From RUG806 sp963624415 (GTDB taxonomy: Bacteria > Bacillota > Clostridia > Oscillospirales > Acutalibacteraceae): 6,075 nucleotides of DNA. The DNA lies in contig CAVFPQ010000134.1 in the NCBI GenBank assembly GCA_963624415.1, positions 1 to 6,075 on the forward strand, in the 5' to 3' direction. The position numbers were made by a program, and so were the translations under genes. Of the stretch, positions 1 to 5,743 are shown one piece after another. Position 1 is the first letter of the stretch. Each line of letters starts with the position of its first letter. The notes under the pieces are model-generated. The model searched no databases and was not told where the DNA came from. It worked only from the letters and a program-made list of their open reading frames with translations.

Positions 1-32
1 TTTGCAACCTTTTTTGTTGCGAGGCTTTTTTT
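1..32 (+). terminator. Probable rho-independent terminator, left edge cut by window
   Basis: GCAAC (4-8) and GTTGC (16-20) form a perfect stem around a T-rich loop. The right arm continues as GAGGC and runs into seven or more Ts (26-32). The left arm would need a matching GCC just outside the window, so the hairpin is seen only in part. It would end a plus-strand gene lying left of the window, which makes the intergenic region up to 609 a convergent one. Confidence 0.6.
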
Positions 33-40
33 AATGTAGA

Positions 41-61
41 ATGCATAATGCATAATGCATA
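41..61. repeat. Tandem heptamer ATGCATA, three copies
   Basis: ATGCATA occurs three times without interruption at 41-47, 48-54 and 55-61. Each copy contains the palindrome ATGCAT. A degenerate copy may precede it (34-40). No gene overlaps it. Confidence 0.9.
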
Positions 62-68
62 ATTTCGG

Positions 69-83
69 AAGTCCTGCGGACTT
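69..83. repeat. Small perfect hairpin AAGTCC-TGC-GGACTT
   Basis: A six-bp perfect inverted repeat (69-74 and 78-83) with a three-base loop lies between the two heptamer tracts. It has no T-tract, so it is not a terminator. It belongs to the repeat mosaic that fills 33-552. Confidence 0.65.
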
Positions 84-105
84 GGATTTATAAGCTTCGC
101 AGAAC

Positions 106-150
106 AATTAGCAATTAGCAGTTAGCAATGAGTGGTCAGTATTCAGTATT
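106..150. repeat. Two further heptamer tracts: AATTAGC x3 and CAGTATT x2
   Basis: AATTAGC occurs at 106-112 and 113-119, with a one-base variant AGTTAGC at 120-126. After a short spacer, CAGTATT is present twice (137-143, 144-150). The unit is 7 bp, as in the tract at 41-61, but the sequences differ. Confidence 0.85.
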
Positions 151-166
151 TGCATGCCTTTCCGTT

Positions 167-245
167 ATATGCCGCAGGTATATCACCGCACGGGTGCGAT
201 ATCATTTCGCAGATATATCATCCGTTGTGCAGGAACGGATATCAT
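167..245. repeat. Array of small hairpins separated by ATATCA
   Basis: ATATCA recurs at 180-185, 199-204, 215-220 and 239-244. Between or overlapping these lie short inverted repeats: ATATGCC/GGTATAT (167-173, 177-183, one G-U pair), CGCAC/GTGCG (187-191, 194-198) and TCCGTT/AACGGA (221-226, 234-239). The unit between 205 and 214 is degenerate. Each hairpin has a different stem, while the ATATCA spacer is kept. I know of similar ATATCA-hairpin strings in gut Firmicutes intergenic DNA, but I cannot name the element. Confidence 0.7.
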
Positions 246-247
246 TG

Positions 248-275
248 AAAAAAACAAGTCCTGAGACTTTTTTTT
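248..275. repeat. Hairpin flanked by A-run and T-run, terminator-like on both strands
   Basis: AAGTC (256-260) pairs with GACTT (265-269) around the loop CTGA. The stem can be lengthened by the A-run at 249-254 pairing with the T-run at 270-275 if C255 is bulged. A T-run follows the stem on both strands, so it could act as a weak bidirectional terminator. It also marks the junction between the AT-rich repeat mosaic and the GC-rich block. Confidence 0.5.
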
Positions 276-281
276 CGCGTG

Positions 282-371
282 CCGCCCGTCGGGGCACCCG
301 GCTGTCCGGTCGGTTAATTTTACGAAAAAGGCAGGCTTTTGGCCGGACAGCCGGGTACCGCCTCCGGGCGG
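282..371. repeat. Long inverted repeat (about 90 nt) in GC-rich block
   Basis: A perfect 14-bp inverted repeat, starting ACCCGGCTGTCCGG, has arms at 296-309 and 343-356. Outside it, GGGGC (291-295) can pair with GCCTC (360-364) with one wobble, and CCGCCCG (282-288) is perfectly complementary to CGGGCGG (365-371). Together they give a nearly continuous stem of about 26 bp with a 33-nt AT-richer loop. There is no T-tract after it and no coding frame that I would credit. It could be a remnant or copy of a small non-autonomous repeat element. Confidence 0.75.
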
Positions 372-389
372 GGCCCCTCCCTCGCTTTC

Positions 390-425
390 ATTTGTTAAGC
401 CGCTTCGGGGCGCGGCTGAACAAAT
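390..425. repeat. 14-bp inverted repeat with one mismatch
   Basis: Arms ATTTGTTAAGCCGC (390-403) and GCGGCTGAACAAAT (412-425) are complementary except for one A-G mismatch, around an 8-nt loop TTCGGGGC. It follows the 282-371 hairpin directly, in the same GC-rich block. Confidence 0.75.
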
Positions 426-437
426 TCAGCTCACTCG

Positions 438-499
438 GGGCCCGTAAGCCTCCTCCTCGCTTCGCTCGTCGTCGGCTTTGCCTCGCTTACGCTCGGCCC
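438..499. repeat. Interrupted inverted repeat GGGCC-CGTAAGC / GCTTACG-GGCCC
   Basis: CGTAAGC (443-449) is complementary to GCTTACG (485-491), and GGGCC/GGCCC (438-442, 495-499) continue the stem after a three-base bulge. The 35-nt loop contains the first copy of a direct repeat described separately. Confidence 0.6.
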
Positions 500-515
500 A
501 CGCTCGCTTCGCTCG
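456..515. repeat. 13-bp direct repeat CTCGCTTCGCTCG, two copies 47 bp apart
   Basis: The identical 13-mer is at 456-468 and 503-515, in DNA dominated by CGCTTCGCTCG-like words. Translations of this tract are low-complexity Ser/Leu/Arg strings, which argues against coding. Confidence 0.7.
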
Positions 516-552
516 CGTCCCGGCTCGTCGCTGTCGCTCCTCGCCCCTCTTC

Positions 553-588
553 AAAAAAAACTCGGCGAACATTACACCGTCCGCCGAG
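553..588 (-). terminator. Rho-independent terminator of the hflX-deacetylase-mutase operon
   Basis: Read on the minus strand, CTCGGCGGAC (plus 579-588) pairs with GTTCGCCGAG (561-570), ten bp with one G-U pair, around an 8-nt loop. Eight Us follow (A-run at 553-560 on the plus strand). It lies 20 bp past the stop codon of the last gene. This is a textbook intrinsic terminator. Confidence 0.93.
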
Positions 589-608
589 AATTATCTTAAA
601 AATATTTA

Positions 609-1820
609 TTATTCCTTATCAAGGAAATGATGCATAAGCTTTACACCCGAGGGGAAGTACACACCCGTGTCCTTTGCGGAATTTTCGTTTACACTGTCAA
701 CACCCTTGACTTCTCCGTTTTTGTGATAAATCATAAACGGAACCGCATCACGCGCGTGTGTCTTTGTGACAATGGGTGTCGGGTGGTCGGGCAGAATCAT
801 AATTTTGTAGTCGCCGTGCTTTTCAAGCTCTTCAATGACAATCGGCAGAACCTTTTCGTCAATAAGCTCAATGGCTCTTACCTTGTTTTCTGGCTCGCCT
901 CTGTGACCGCACTCGTCGGGTGCTTCAAAGTGGAGATATACAAAATCCGAACCGTTTTTAAGTGCATCTGCCGCAGTGCGTGCCTTGCCCTCAAAATTCG
1001 TGTCTATATAGCCCGTAGCCCCGGGAACATCCGGAACATCCATACCGGCGCAAATACCGATACCCTTAAGCAGGTCAACGGCGGAAATCATCGTGCCGTG
1101 CAGACCGTATGTGTTATAGAATGTGTCAAGCTGCGGCTTTGTGCCCTCGCCCCACAGCCAGATGGAGTTTGCCGGACGAAGACCTTTTTTGACACGCTCA
1201 ATGTTAAGCGGATGCTTTGACAGAAGGTCATAGCTCTCCTTCATCATCTTGATGAGGGGCTTTGCGTTTTCGGCGGTCGAGAGATAAGGCCCTACAACTT
1301 TATCCGAAATATCGTGAGGCGGTGTCATTGTGCCGAGGTCTGTTGTGCCGTTATGCCACAGAAGGCAATGACGGTACGCAACACCGGGATAGTAAGAGAA
1401 AACATCGTTTCCGAAATGCTCCTGAACCGCTTTTATAAGAACTGCCGCATCCTCGGTTGAAATGTCACCTGCGGAGTAGTCTATCATTGTCTTGTCTTCG
1501 TAATTCGGCTCGTCCGAGAGAGTCACGATATTGCAGCGAAGAGTTACATCCGTGTCGTTCAGCTTTACGCCGATGCTAACGGCTTCAAGAGGGGAGCGGC
1601 CGGTGTAGCTTATTGTGGGGTCAAAGCCAAGAACGCTGAGATTTGCGACATCACTGCCGGGCTTAAGCGAATCGTCAACCGTTTTTACAAGTCCAACTTC
1701 GCCCTTTTTGCCCATGCCGTCAAATATGGGCTTGTTTGCGACTTCCATCGGCGTTTTGCCGCCGAGTGCCGGCACGGGATAGTCCGCCATGCCGTCATAG
1801 AGAATTACTGCGTATTTCAT
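609..1820 (-). CDS. Cofactor-independent phosphoglycerate mutase family protein (archaeal ApgM type; possible homoserine kinase subgroup)
   Basis: This 403-residue protein belongs to the alkaline-phosphatase superfamily branch that includes archaeal-type 2,3-bisphosphoglycerate-independent phosphoglycerate mutase, which interconverts 3- and 2-phosphoglycerate in the cytosol. Visible family features are the N-terminal metal site around D9 (LYDGMAD), the nucleophile motif GSDVANLSVLG with S56, the PPHDISDK segment (H169), DECGH (D302, H306), LPDHPTP (D345, H346) and KTHARDAVPF (H355). Length is normal, about 400 residues, so the gene looks intact. The ATG at 1818-1820 is preceded by AAGGAGT with a 7-nt spacer, which fixes the start. 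It is the last gene of the operon, 45 bp after the deacetylase and 20 bp before a strong terminator. Some bacterial members are annotated as proposed homoserine kinases (TIGR02535), so mutase versus threonine-pathway kinase is open; I therefore give no symbol. Confidence 0.93.
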   Translation of the reverse strand: MKYAVILYDGMADYPVPALGGKTPMEVANKPIFDGMGKKGEVGLVKTVDDSLKPGSDVANLSVLGFDPTISYTGRSPLEAVSIGVKLNDTDVTLRCNIVTLSDEPNYEDKTMIDYSAGDISTEDAAVLIKAVQEHFGNDVFSYYPGVAYRHCLLWHNGTTDLGTMTPPHDISDKVVGPYLSTAENAKPLIKMMKESYDLLSKHPLNIERVKKGLRPANSIWLWGEGTKPQLDTFYNTYGLHGTMISAVDLLKGIGICAGMDVPDVPGATGYIDTNFEGKARTAADALKNGSDFVYLHFEAPDECGHRGEPENKVRAIELIDEKVLPIVIEELEKHGDYKIMILPDHPTPIVTKTHARDAVPFMIYHKNGEVKGVDSVNENSAKDTGVYFPSGVKLMHHFLDKE

Positions 1821-1865
1821 ATTGGTACTCCTTATATGGAAAATGTGTACTTGTTGAGGAATATT

Positions 1866-2762
1866 TTACAGTCCTCTCATTTCTTTGAGCTTTCTGTAAT
1901 CGATAAGCTCGATTTTCTGCTCTTTTATAAATTCAAGCGTTTTCGGATCGCTGAAAAGCTTGTATTCCCACACCCTGCGCTGCCACGAGCCTGTAATGGA
2001 CTTAAGCTCATCGCTTTCAACCGCCGGGTGAATGTATGTCTCTGTTATTCCGTCCGGGAAATTGCGGTACTTTTCGAATATATACTCTCTGTAATTTTCG
2101 TAGCTGTCCTTCTGCGGGCCGTTCCAGTCGCCCGGCATAAGATAGTCGAGCACTGCGACACCTGCCGCATCCGCTCCGGCTTTTATTTTGCCGAGCATTT
2201 CGTTTACGGCTTCTTTCGGAATATGAATACCGAGCATGGTGTTCGAAAACTGCTCATCCGTGAATTTTGTGGGTATTCTGAACGGCTTGCCTCCGTGCAA
2301 TGCGCACTGCTTTATTGTCATTTCAAGAAGCTCAAAACGCCCTGTCTCTATGCCGTAAAGACTGCCCATGTGATTGTCAAAATGCGACGGATTAAAGCCG
2401 AAAGCCGCAAGCTTGTCATACTGCGCGCATATTTCTCTTTCAACTTCGTTTATGTCGGCGTGCTTTTCGAATTCGTCCGACTCATGCCACATAAAGCCCT
2501 CTTCATCGATAAGCGAACCGCACTCCGTCTTTGACACCGGTGCCCAGCGGTAATTGTACCATTCACTTGTTGTGGTAAGATGAAGCCCTATCGCGTATTC
2601 GGGGTGACTTACGGCAAAGCGTGCCGCTTCAATGCTCCACGCACACGGCGCCATTATTGTTGCCGATGTAATTCCGCCTTTTCTGAACAGATCTTCAACC
2701 GCTGTATTCGCGCTGTGACACATTCCGTAATCATCGGCGTTTATTATAAGATAACGAGCCAT
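1866..2762 (-). CDS. ChbG/YdjC family carbohydrate deacetylase
   Basis: This 298-residue protein has the hallmarks of the YdjC/ChbG family: metal-dependent deacetylases with a barrel fold that remove an N-acetyl group from sugars such as chitooligosaccharides. The N-terminus reads YLIINADDYGMC, giving the adjacent D10/D11 pair. H61 lies in GLHLTTTSEW, and H127 and H131 lie in SHFDNHMGSLYG; by family analogy D11, H61 and H131 would hold the divalent metal. YIHPA (H245) and the QRRVWEYKLF segment near the end are also typical. No signal peptide or membrane segment is seen, so it should be cytosolic and act on imported or recycled sugars. The ATG has AAGGAG 7 nt upstream. The gene starts 35 bp after hflX and sits mid-operon. 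The substrate cannot be read from the sequence, and no sugar transporter, chitobiase or PTS gene lies nearby. Confidence 0.92.
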   Translation of the reverse strand: MARYLIINADDYGMCHSANTAVEDLFRKGGITSATIMAPCAWSIEAARFAVSHPEYAIGLHLTTTSEWYNYRWAPVSKTECGSLIDEEGFMWHESDEFEKHADINEVEREICAQYDKLAAFGFNPSHFDNHMGSLYGIETGRFELLEMTIKQCALHGGKPFRIPTKFTDEQFSNTMLGIHIPKEAVNEMLGKIKAGADAAGVAVLDYLMPGDWNGPQKDSYENYREYIFEKYRNFPDGITETYIHPAVESDELKSITGSWQRRVWEYKLFSDPKTLEFIKEQKIELIDYRKLKEMRGL

Positions 2763-2797
2763 TTTTCTTCTCCTTTTCTGTTCTTGCGAAGCCGAAA

Positions 2798-4048
2798 CTA
2801 ATCTTTTATAACATAGTCGATAACTTTTTTCAGTTCTTCGAGCCCGAGCTCCGCTTCCATATATATTCCGTTTTCCCTGTATTCTTCTTCAAAAAGACGT
2901 CCTTTGTTTCGTACAAGAGCCGACATCGAGCCGTCTGTGTACGGAATTAAAAGCCGCACTCTTTTTGTTCTCTCGGGCAGGGCGGTGCATATGCATTCCG
3001 TCAGTGCCTGAAGTCCGAACCCTGTTTTTGCCGAAATGCGAACCGTGTTTTTTTCGGGGAATGACAAAAAGTTGTTGTTGACATCGCACTTGTTGTATAC
3101 CGTTAAAATCGGCTTTTCTTCTGTGCAAAGCTCTTTAAGCACATCAAGAGTAATCTGCAGCTTGTCTTCACATTCGGGGTCGGAGGCATCACACAGAACT
3201 ATAAGCAGGTCGGCATCCGTTGCCTCCTCAAGTGTTGACTTGAAAGCGTCCACCAGAAAATGCGGAAGCCGGGATATAAATCCGACTGTGTCAACCAGCA
3301 TAATCTCCCGTCCGTCGGGGAGCTTTAACGCGCGTGACGTGGGGTCAAGCGTGGCAAAAAGCTTGTTTTCGGCTAAAACATCGGAATTTGTAAGAGCGTT
3401 AAGCAGTGTGGATTTGCCGACATTTGTATATCCCACAAGAGCGGCGGTTGTGATGCCGTCTTTTTTGCGTCTGTCACGGCGGCGTTTGCGGCGTATTTCA
3501 AGGGATGACAGCTCTTCTTCAAGTGTATGTATACGCCGTCTTACATGGCGTTTGTCTGTTTCAAGCTTTGTTTCGCCCGGTCCTCTTGTGCCGATACCGC
3601 CGCCGAGCCTTGACATGGAAGCTCCCTTGCCCGAAAGACGGGGCAGTGAATATTTAAGCTGAGCCAGCTCCACCTGAAGCTTGCCCTCGTTTGTGCGGGC
3701 GTTAAGCGCGAAAATATCGAGTATAAGAGTTGTTCTGTCGACAACATCCGTTTTTAATACATCCGTCAGAACTCTGTGCTGTGTCGGTGTCAGCTCACAG
3801 TCGCACACCGTTAAATCTATGTCGGTGTTGTCTGCGAAAAGAGCCGCTTCGGCGAGCTTTCCCGAGCCTATGTAGCTTACGGGGTTAACGGTCGGGAGTG
3901 TCTGAATAATCACACCCTCTGTCTCTCCGCCTGCTGTTTTTATAAGTTCCTTAAGCTCGTCAACACTTCGTTCAACGTCATATTCACCCGTGTCGACGGA
4001 CAAAATAAGCACTCTCTGACTTTTTCTGTCGTTATAAAAATATTCCAT
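2798..4048 (-). CDS. hflX: Ribosome-associated GTPase HflX
   Basis: This 416-residue protein is a full-length HflX, a translation-factor-related GTPase that binds the 50S subunit and splits or rescues stalled ribosomes, notably under heat or antibiotic stress. The N-terminal HflX domain includes YIGSGKLAE (59-67) and the signature GGGIGTRGPGETKLE (149-163). A charged, Arg/Lys-rich helical linker follows (about 165-197). The G domain has G1 GYTNVGKST (206-214), the T233 region ATLDPTS as G2, G3 DTVGF (253-257), G4 NKCD (319-322) and G5 SAK (339-341). All nucleotide-binding motifs are intact. The ATG at 4046-4048 is the only credible upstream start: an in-frame TGA lies four codons before it. 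There is no Shine-Dalgarno sequence; instead an extended -10 box ends 6 nt before the ATG, which suggests a leaderless mRNA. It is the first gene of the three-gene operon. Confidence 0.97.
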   Translation of the reverse strand: MEYFYNDRKSQRVLILSVDTGEYDVERSVDELKELIKTAGGETEGVIIQTLPTVNPVSYIGSGKLAEAALFADNTDIDLTVCDCELTPTQHRVLTDVLKTDVVDRTTLILDIFALNARTNEGKLQVELAQLKYSLPRLSGKGASMSRLGGGIGTRGPGETKLETDKRHVRRRIHTLEEELSSLEIRRKRRRDRRKKDGITTAALVGYTNVGKSTLLNALTNSDVLAENKLFATLDPTSRALKLPDGREIMLVDTVGFISRLPHFLVDAFKSTLEEATDADLLIVLCDASDPECEDKLQITLDVLKELCTEEKPILTVYNKCDVNNNFLSFPEKNTVRISAKTGFGLQALTECICTALPERTKRVRLLIPYTDGSMSALVRNKGRLFEEEYRENGIYMEAELGLEELKKVIDYVIKD

Positions 4049-4054
4049 GGCAAA

Positions 4055-4083
4055 ATTATATCACAAGGCTTTTTTACAATCAA
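4055..4083 (-). promoter_or_regulatory. hflX promoter, extended -10, predicts leaderless transcript
   Basis: On the minus strand, TTGATT (plus 4078-4083) is followed by a 17-bp spacer and a perfect TATAAT (4055-4060). TG sits one base upstream of the -10 (4062-4063), making it an extended -10 promoter. Only six bases, TTTGCC, separate TATAAT from the ATG. With normal sigma-A geometry the first transcribed base is therefore the A of the start codon. Confidence 0.85.
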
Positions 4084-4092
4084 TGTTTTTTC

Positions 4093-4121
4093 TTGACTTT
4101 ACGGGCGATATTTGATAAAAT
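4093..4121 (+). promoter_or_regulatory. glyS promoter, divergent from hflX
   Basis: TTGACT (4093-4098), a 17-bp spacer and TAAAAT (4116-4121), with TG at 4113-4114 giving an extended -10. The expected transcription start is near 4128, leaving a leader of about 35 nt before the ATG at 4163. The -35 boxes of this promoter and the hflX promoter are only 9 bp apart, back to back. Confidence 0.85.
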
Positions 4122-4144
4122 TCAATTCAGTCTATATATCGGAA

Positions 4145-4152
4145 AGCGGAGG
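4145..4152 (+). promoter_or_regulatory. Ribosome binding site that fixes the glycyl-tRNA synthetase start
   Basis: AGCGGAGG (with GGAGG at 4148-4152) lies 10 nt before the ATG at 4163. An in-frame ATG at 4112 lies between the -35 and -10 boxes and has no ribosome binding site. It would be untranscribed from the promoter at 4093-4121, so 4163 is the better start. Confidence 0.85.
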
Positions 4153-4162
4153 TCTTGCTTTT

Positions 4163-5563
4163 ATGAATAATACCGAAAAATCAATGGACAAGCTTGTTGC
4201 TCTTTGCAAGGGCAGAGGCTTTGTTTACGCCGGCAGTGAAATCTACGGCGGTCTTGCCAACACATGGGACTACGGCCCTCTCGGTGTTGAGCTTAAAACG
4301 AACATCAAAAACGCGTGGAGACAGAAATTTATCAGAGAAAATCCCTACAACGTAGGCCTTGACTCCGCTATTCTCATGAACCCCCAGACTTGGGTTGCTT
4401 CCGGTCATCTCGGCGGCTTCTCCGATCCTCTCATGGATTGCCGTGAGTGCAAAACACGCCACCGTGCCGACAATCTTATCGAGGACTTTGACGGCACAAA
4501 CGTTGCAGGCTGGTCAAATGATGCCATGATGCAATATATCCGTGAGCATAACATTCCCTGCCCCAACTGCGGCAAGCATAACTTTACCGACATCCGTCAG
4601 TTTAACCTTATGTTCAAGACATTCCAGGGCGTTACAGAGGATGCAAAGAACGAAATTTATCTTCGCCCCGAAACGGCACAGGGCATTTTCGTAAACTTCG
4701 CAAATATTCAGCGTACCACACGCAAAAAGATACCCTTCGGCGTTGCGCAGGTCGGCAAGTCATTCAGAAACGAGATAACTCCCGGCAACTTTATTTTCCG
4801 TGTCCGTGAGTTTGAGCAGATGGAGCTTGAGTTCTTCTGCAAGCCCGGCACAGACCTTGAGTGGTTCGATTACTGGAGAAGCTTCTGCCGTGACTGGCTC
4901 TATTCTCTCGGCATAAAGAAAGAAAATCTCCGTCTGAGAGATCACGACAAAGAGGAGCTTTGCTTCTATTCAAAGGCGACAACAGACTTTGAGTATCTGT
5001 TCCCGTTCGGCTGGGGCGAGCTCTGGGGCGTTGCCGACAGAACCGACTATGACCTGACACAGCACATAAAGACATCGGGCAAGAGCCTTGATTACTTTGA
5101 TCCGCAGACAAACGAGAGATACATTCCGTATGTTATCGAGCCGTCACTCGGCGTTGAAAGACTTTTCCTTGCCGTTATGACCGACGCATACGACGAAGAG
5201 GTTGTTGATGCCGAGAAAAACGACACACGTGTTGTTCTGCATCTTCATCCCGTTCTCGCTCCCTTCAAGTGCGCTGTTCTGCCGCTCTCCAAAAAGCTCG
5301 GCGACAAGGCACAGGAGATTTATGCGGAGCTTTCAAAGCACTTCATGGTCGACTATGACGATGCGGGTTCAATCGGCAAGCGTTACCGCCGTCAGGACGA
5401 AATCGGCACACCGTTTTGTGTTACCGTTGACTTTGAAACAGTCGGCGACGAAAACACACCTGCGGACAACTGCGTAACCATTCGTGACCGTGACACCATG
5501 GAGCAGGTTCGCATCCCCGTAAGCGAGCTTGTAAACTACATTACGGACAAAATGAGCTTCTGA
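4163..5563 (+). CDS. glyS: Glycyl-tRNA synthetase, single-chain alpha2 type
   Basis: This 466-residue class II synthetase attaches glycine to tRNA-Gly in the cytosol. It is the single-chain dimeric type found in many Firmicutes, archaea and eukaryotes, not the alpha2beta2 (GlyQ plus GlyS) form. In order, counted from the ATG at 4163: the N-terminal GGLANTWDYGPLG segment; two CxxC pairs (C93/C96 in CREC, C133/C136 in CPNC) likely to bind zinc; LRPETAQGIF (about 167-176); motif 2 FRNEITPG (R202, E204); motif 3 EPSLGVER (326-333); and a C-terminal anticodon-binding domain from about 360, with GSIGKRYRRQDEIGTP. All key motifs are present and the length is normal. The start follows from the promoter and ribosome binding site. 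The gene stands alone, with a terminator 44 bp after its stop. Its leader is too short for a T-box, a common control of Firmicute synthetase genes. Confidence 0.97.
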   Translation: MNNTEKSMDKLVALCKGRGFVYAGSEIYGGLANTWDYGPLGVELKTNIKNAWRQKFIRENPYNVGLDSAILMNPQTWVASGHLGGFSDPLMDCRECKTRHRADNLIEDFDGTNVAGWSNDAMMQYIREHNIPCPNCGKHNFTDIRQFNLMFKTFQGVTEDAKNEIYLRPETAQGIFVNFANIQRTTRKKIPFGVAQVGKSFRNEITPGNFIFRVREFEQMELEFFCKPGTDLEWFDYWRSFCRDWLYSLGIKKENLRLRDHDKEELCFYSKATTDFEYLFPFGWGELWGVADRTDYDLTQHIKTSGKSLDYFDPQTNERYIPYVIEPSLGVERLFLAVMTDAYDEEVVDAEKNDTRVVLHLHPVLAPFKCAVLPLSKKLGDKAQEIYAELSKHFMVDYDDAGSIGKRYRRQDEIGTPFCVTVDFETVGDENTPADNCVTIRDRDTMEQVRIPVSELVNYITDKMSF

Positions 5564-5607
5564 GTTATATTGGGTTGTATAAAGTAAAAATAAAATAATA
5601 CAGATAT

Positions 5608-5650
5608 CCCCGAATTTTGCTTTTTTTGCAGAACTCGGGGGTGTTTTTTT
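5608..5650 (+). terminator. Rho-independent terminator of the glycyl-tRNA synthetase gene
   Basis: CCCCGAATTTTGC (5608-5620) pairs with GCAGAACTCGGGG (5628-5640): 13 positions with one A-C mismatch and one G-U pair. The loop is seven Ts, and a T-run follows at 5644-5650. It begins 44 bp after the stop codon. Confidence 0.93.
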
Positions 5651-5718
5651 GTTTGGCAGTGAAAAATTGCAAGCAGGAAAATATAAACAAACTATATATT
5701 TATTGTATAAAAAATTTG

Positions 5719-5743
5719 GTCTGCTATACTACGCGTAGCGGAC
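5719..5743. repeat. Hairpin containing the palindrome CTACGCGTAG
   Basis: GTCTGCTA (5719-5726) pairs with TAGCGGAC (5736-5743) with one G-U pair and a 9-nt loop. The region also contains the perfect 10-bp palindrome CTACGCGTAG at 5729-5738, so two alternative foldings exist. It abuts the next inverted repeat and lies in otherwise AT-rich intergenic DNA (5651-5718), where I see no gene or convincing promoter. Confidence 0.65.

Noticed and set aside
180..244. CRISPR-like array suggested by regularly recurring ATATCA
   Set aside because: The repeat is only 6 bp, the spacing is irregular (19, 16, 24 bp), and the intervening sequences are themselves palindromic, unlike spacers.
128..637. Open frame of 169 codons on the plus strand across the repeat mosaic
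   Set aside because: It runs through hairpins, the GC-rich repeats and the minus-strand terminator. Its product is a low-complexity Arg/Ser/Leu string with no family resemblance, and it has no ribosome binding site.
1836..2534. Long open frame on the plus strand opposite the deacetylase
   Set aside because: It is antisense to a gene with clear catalytic motifs and has a Cys/Phe/Arg-rich product of the kind produced by antisense reading. No ribosome binding site was seen.
3036..3662. Serine-rich open frame on the plus strand opposite hflX
   Set aside because: It is the antisense of the G domain of hflX; its serine-rich composition reflects reverse-strand codon use and it shows no motif.
4112..4162. 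Upstream in-frame ATG giving a 17-residue longer glycyl-tRNA synthetase
   Set aside because: It lies between the -35 and -10 boxes of the promoter, lacks a ribosome binding site, and would not be transcribed from it. The ATG at 4163 has GGAGG upstream.
4049..4162. T-box riboswitch upstream of glycyl-tRNA synthetase
   Set aside because: The promoter lies within 70 bp of the start codon, leaving about 35 nt of leader, and no T-box consensus or antiterminator is visible.
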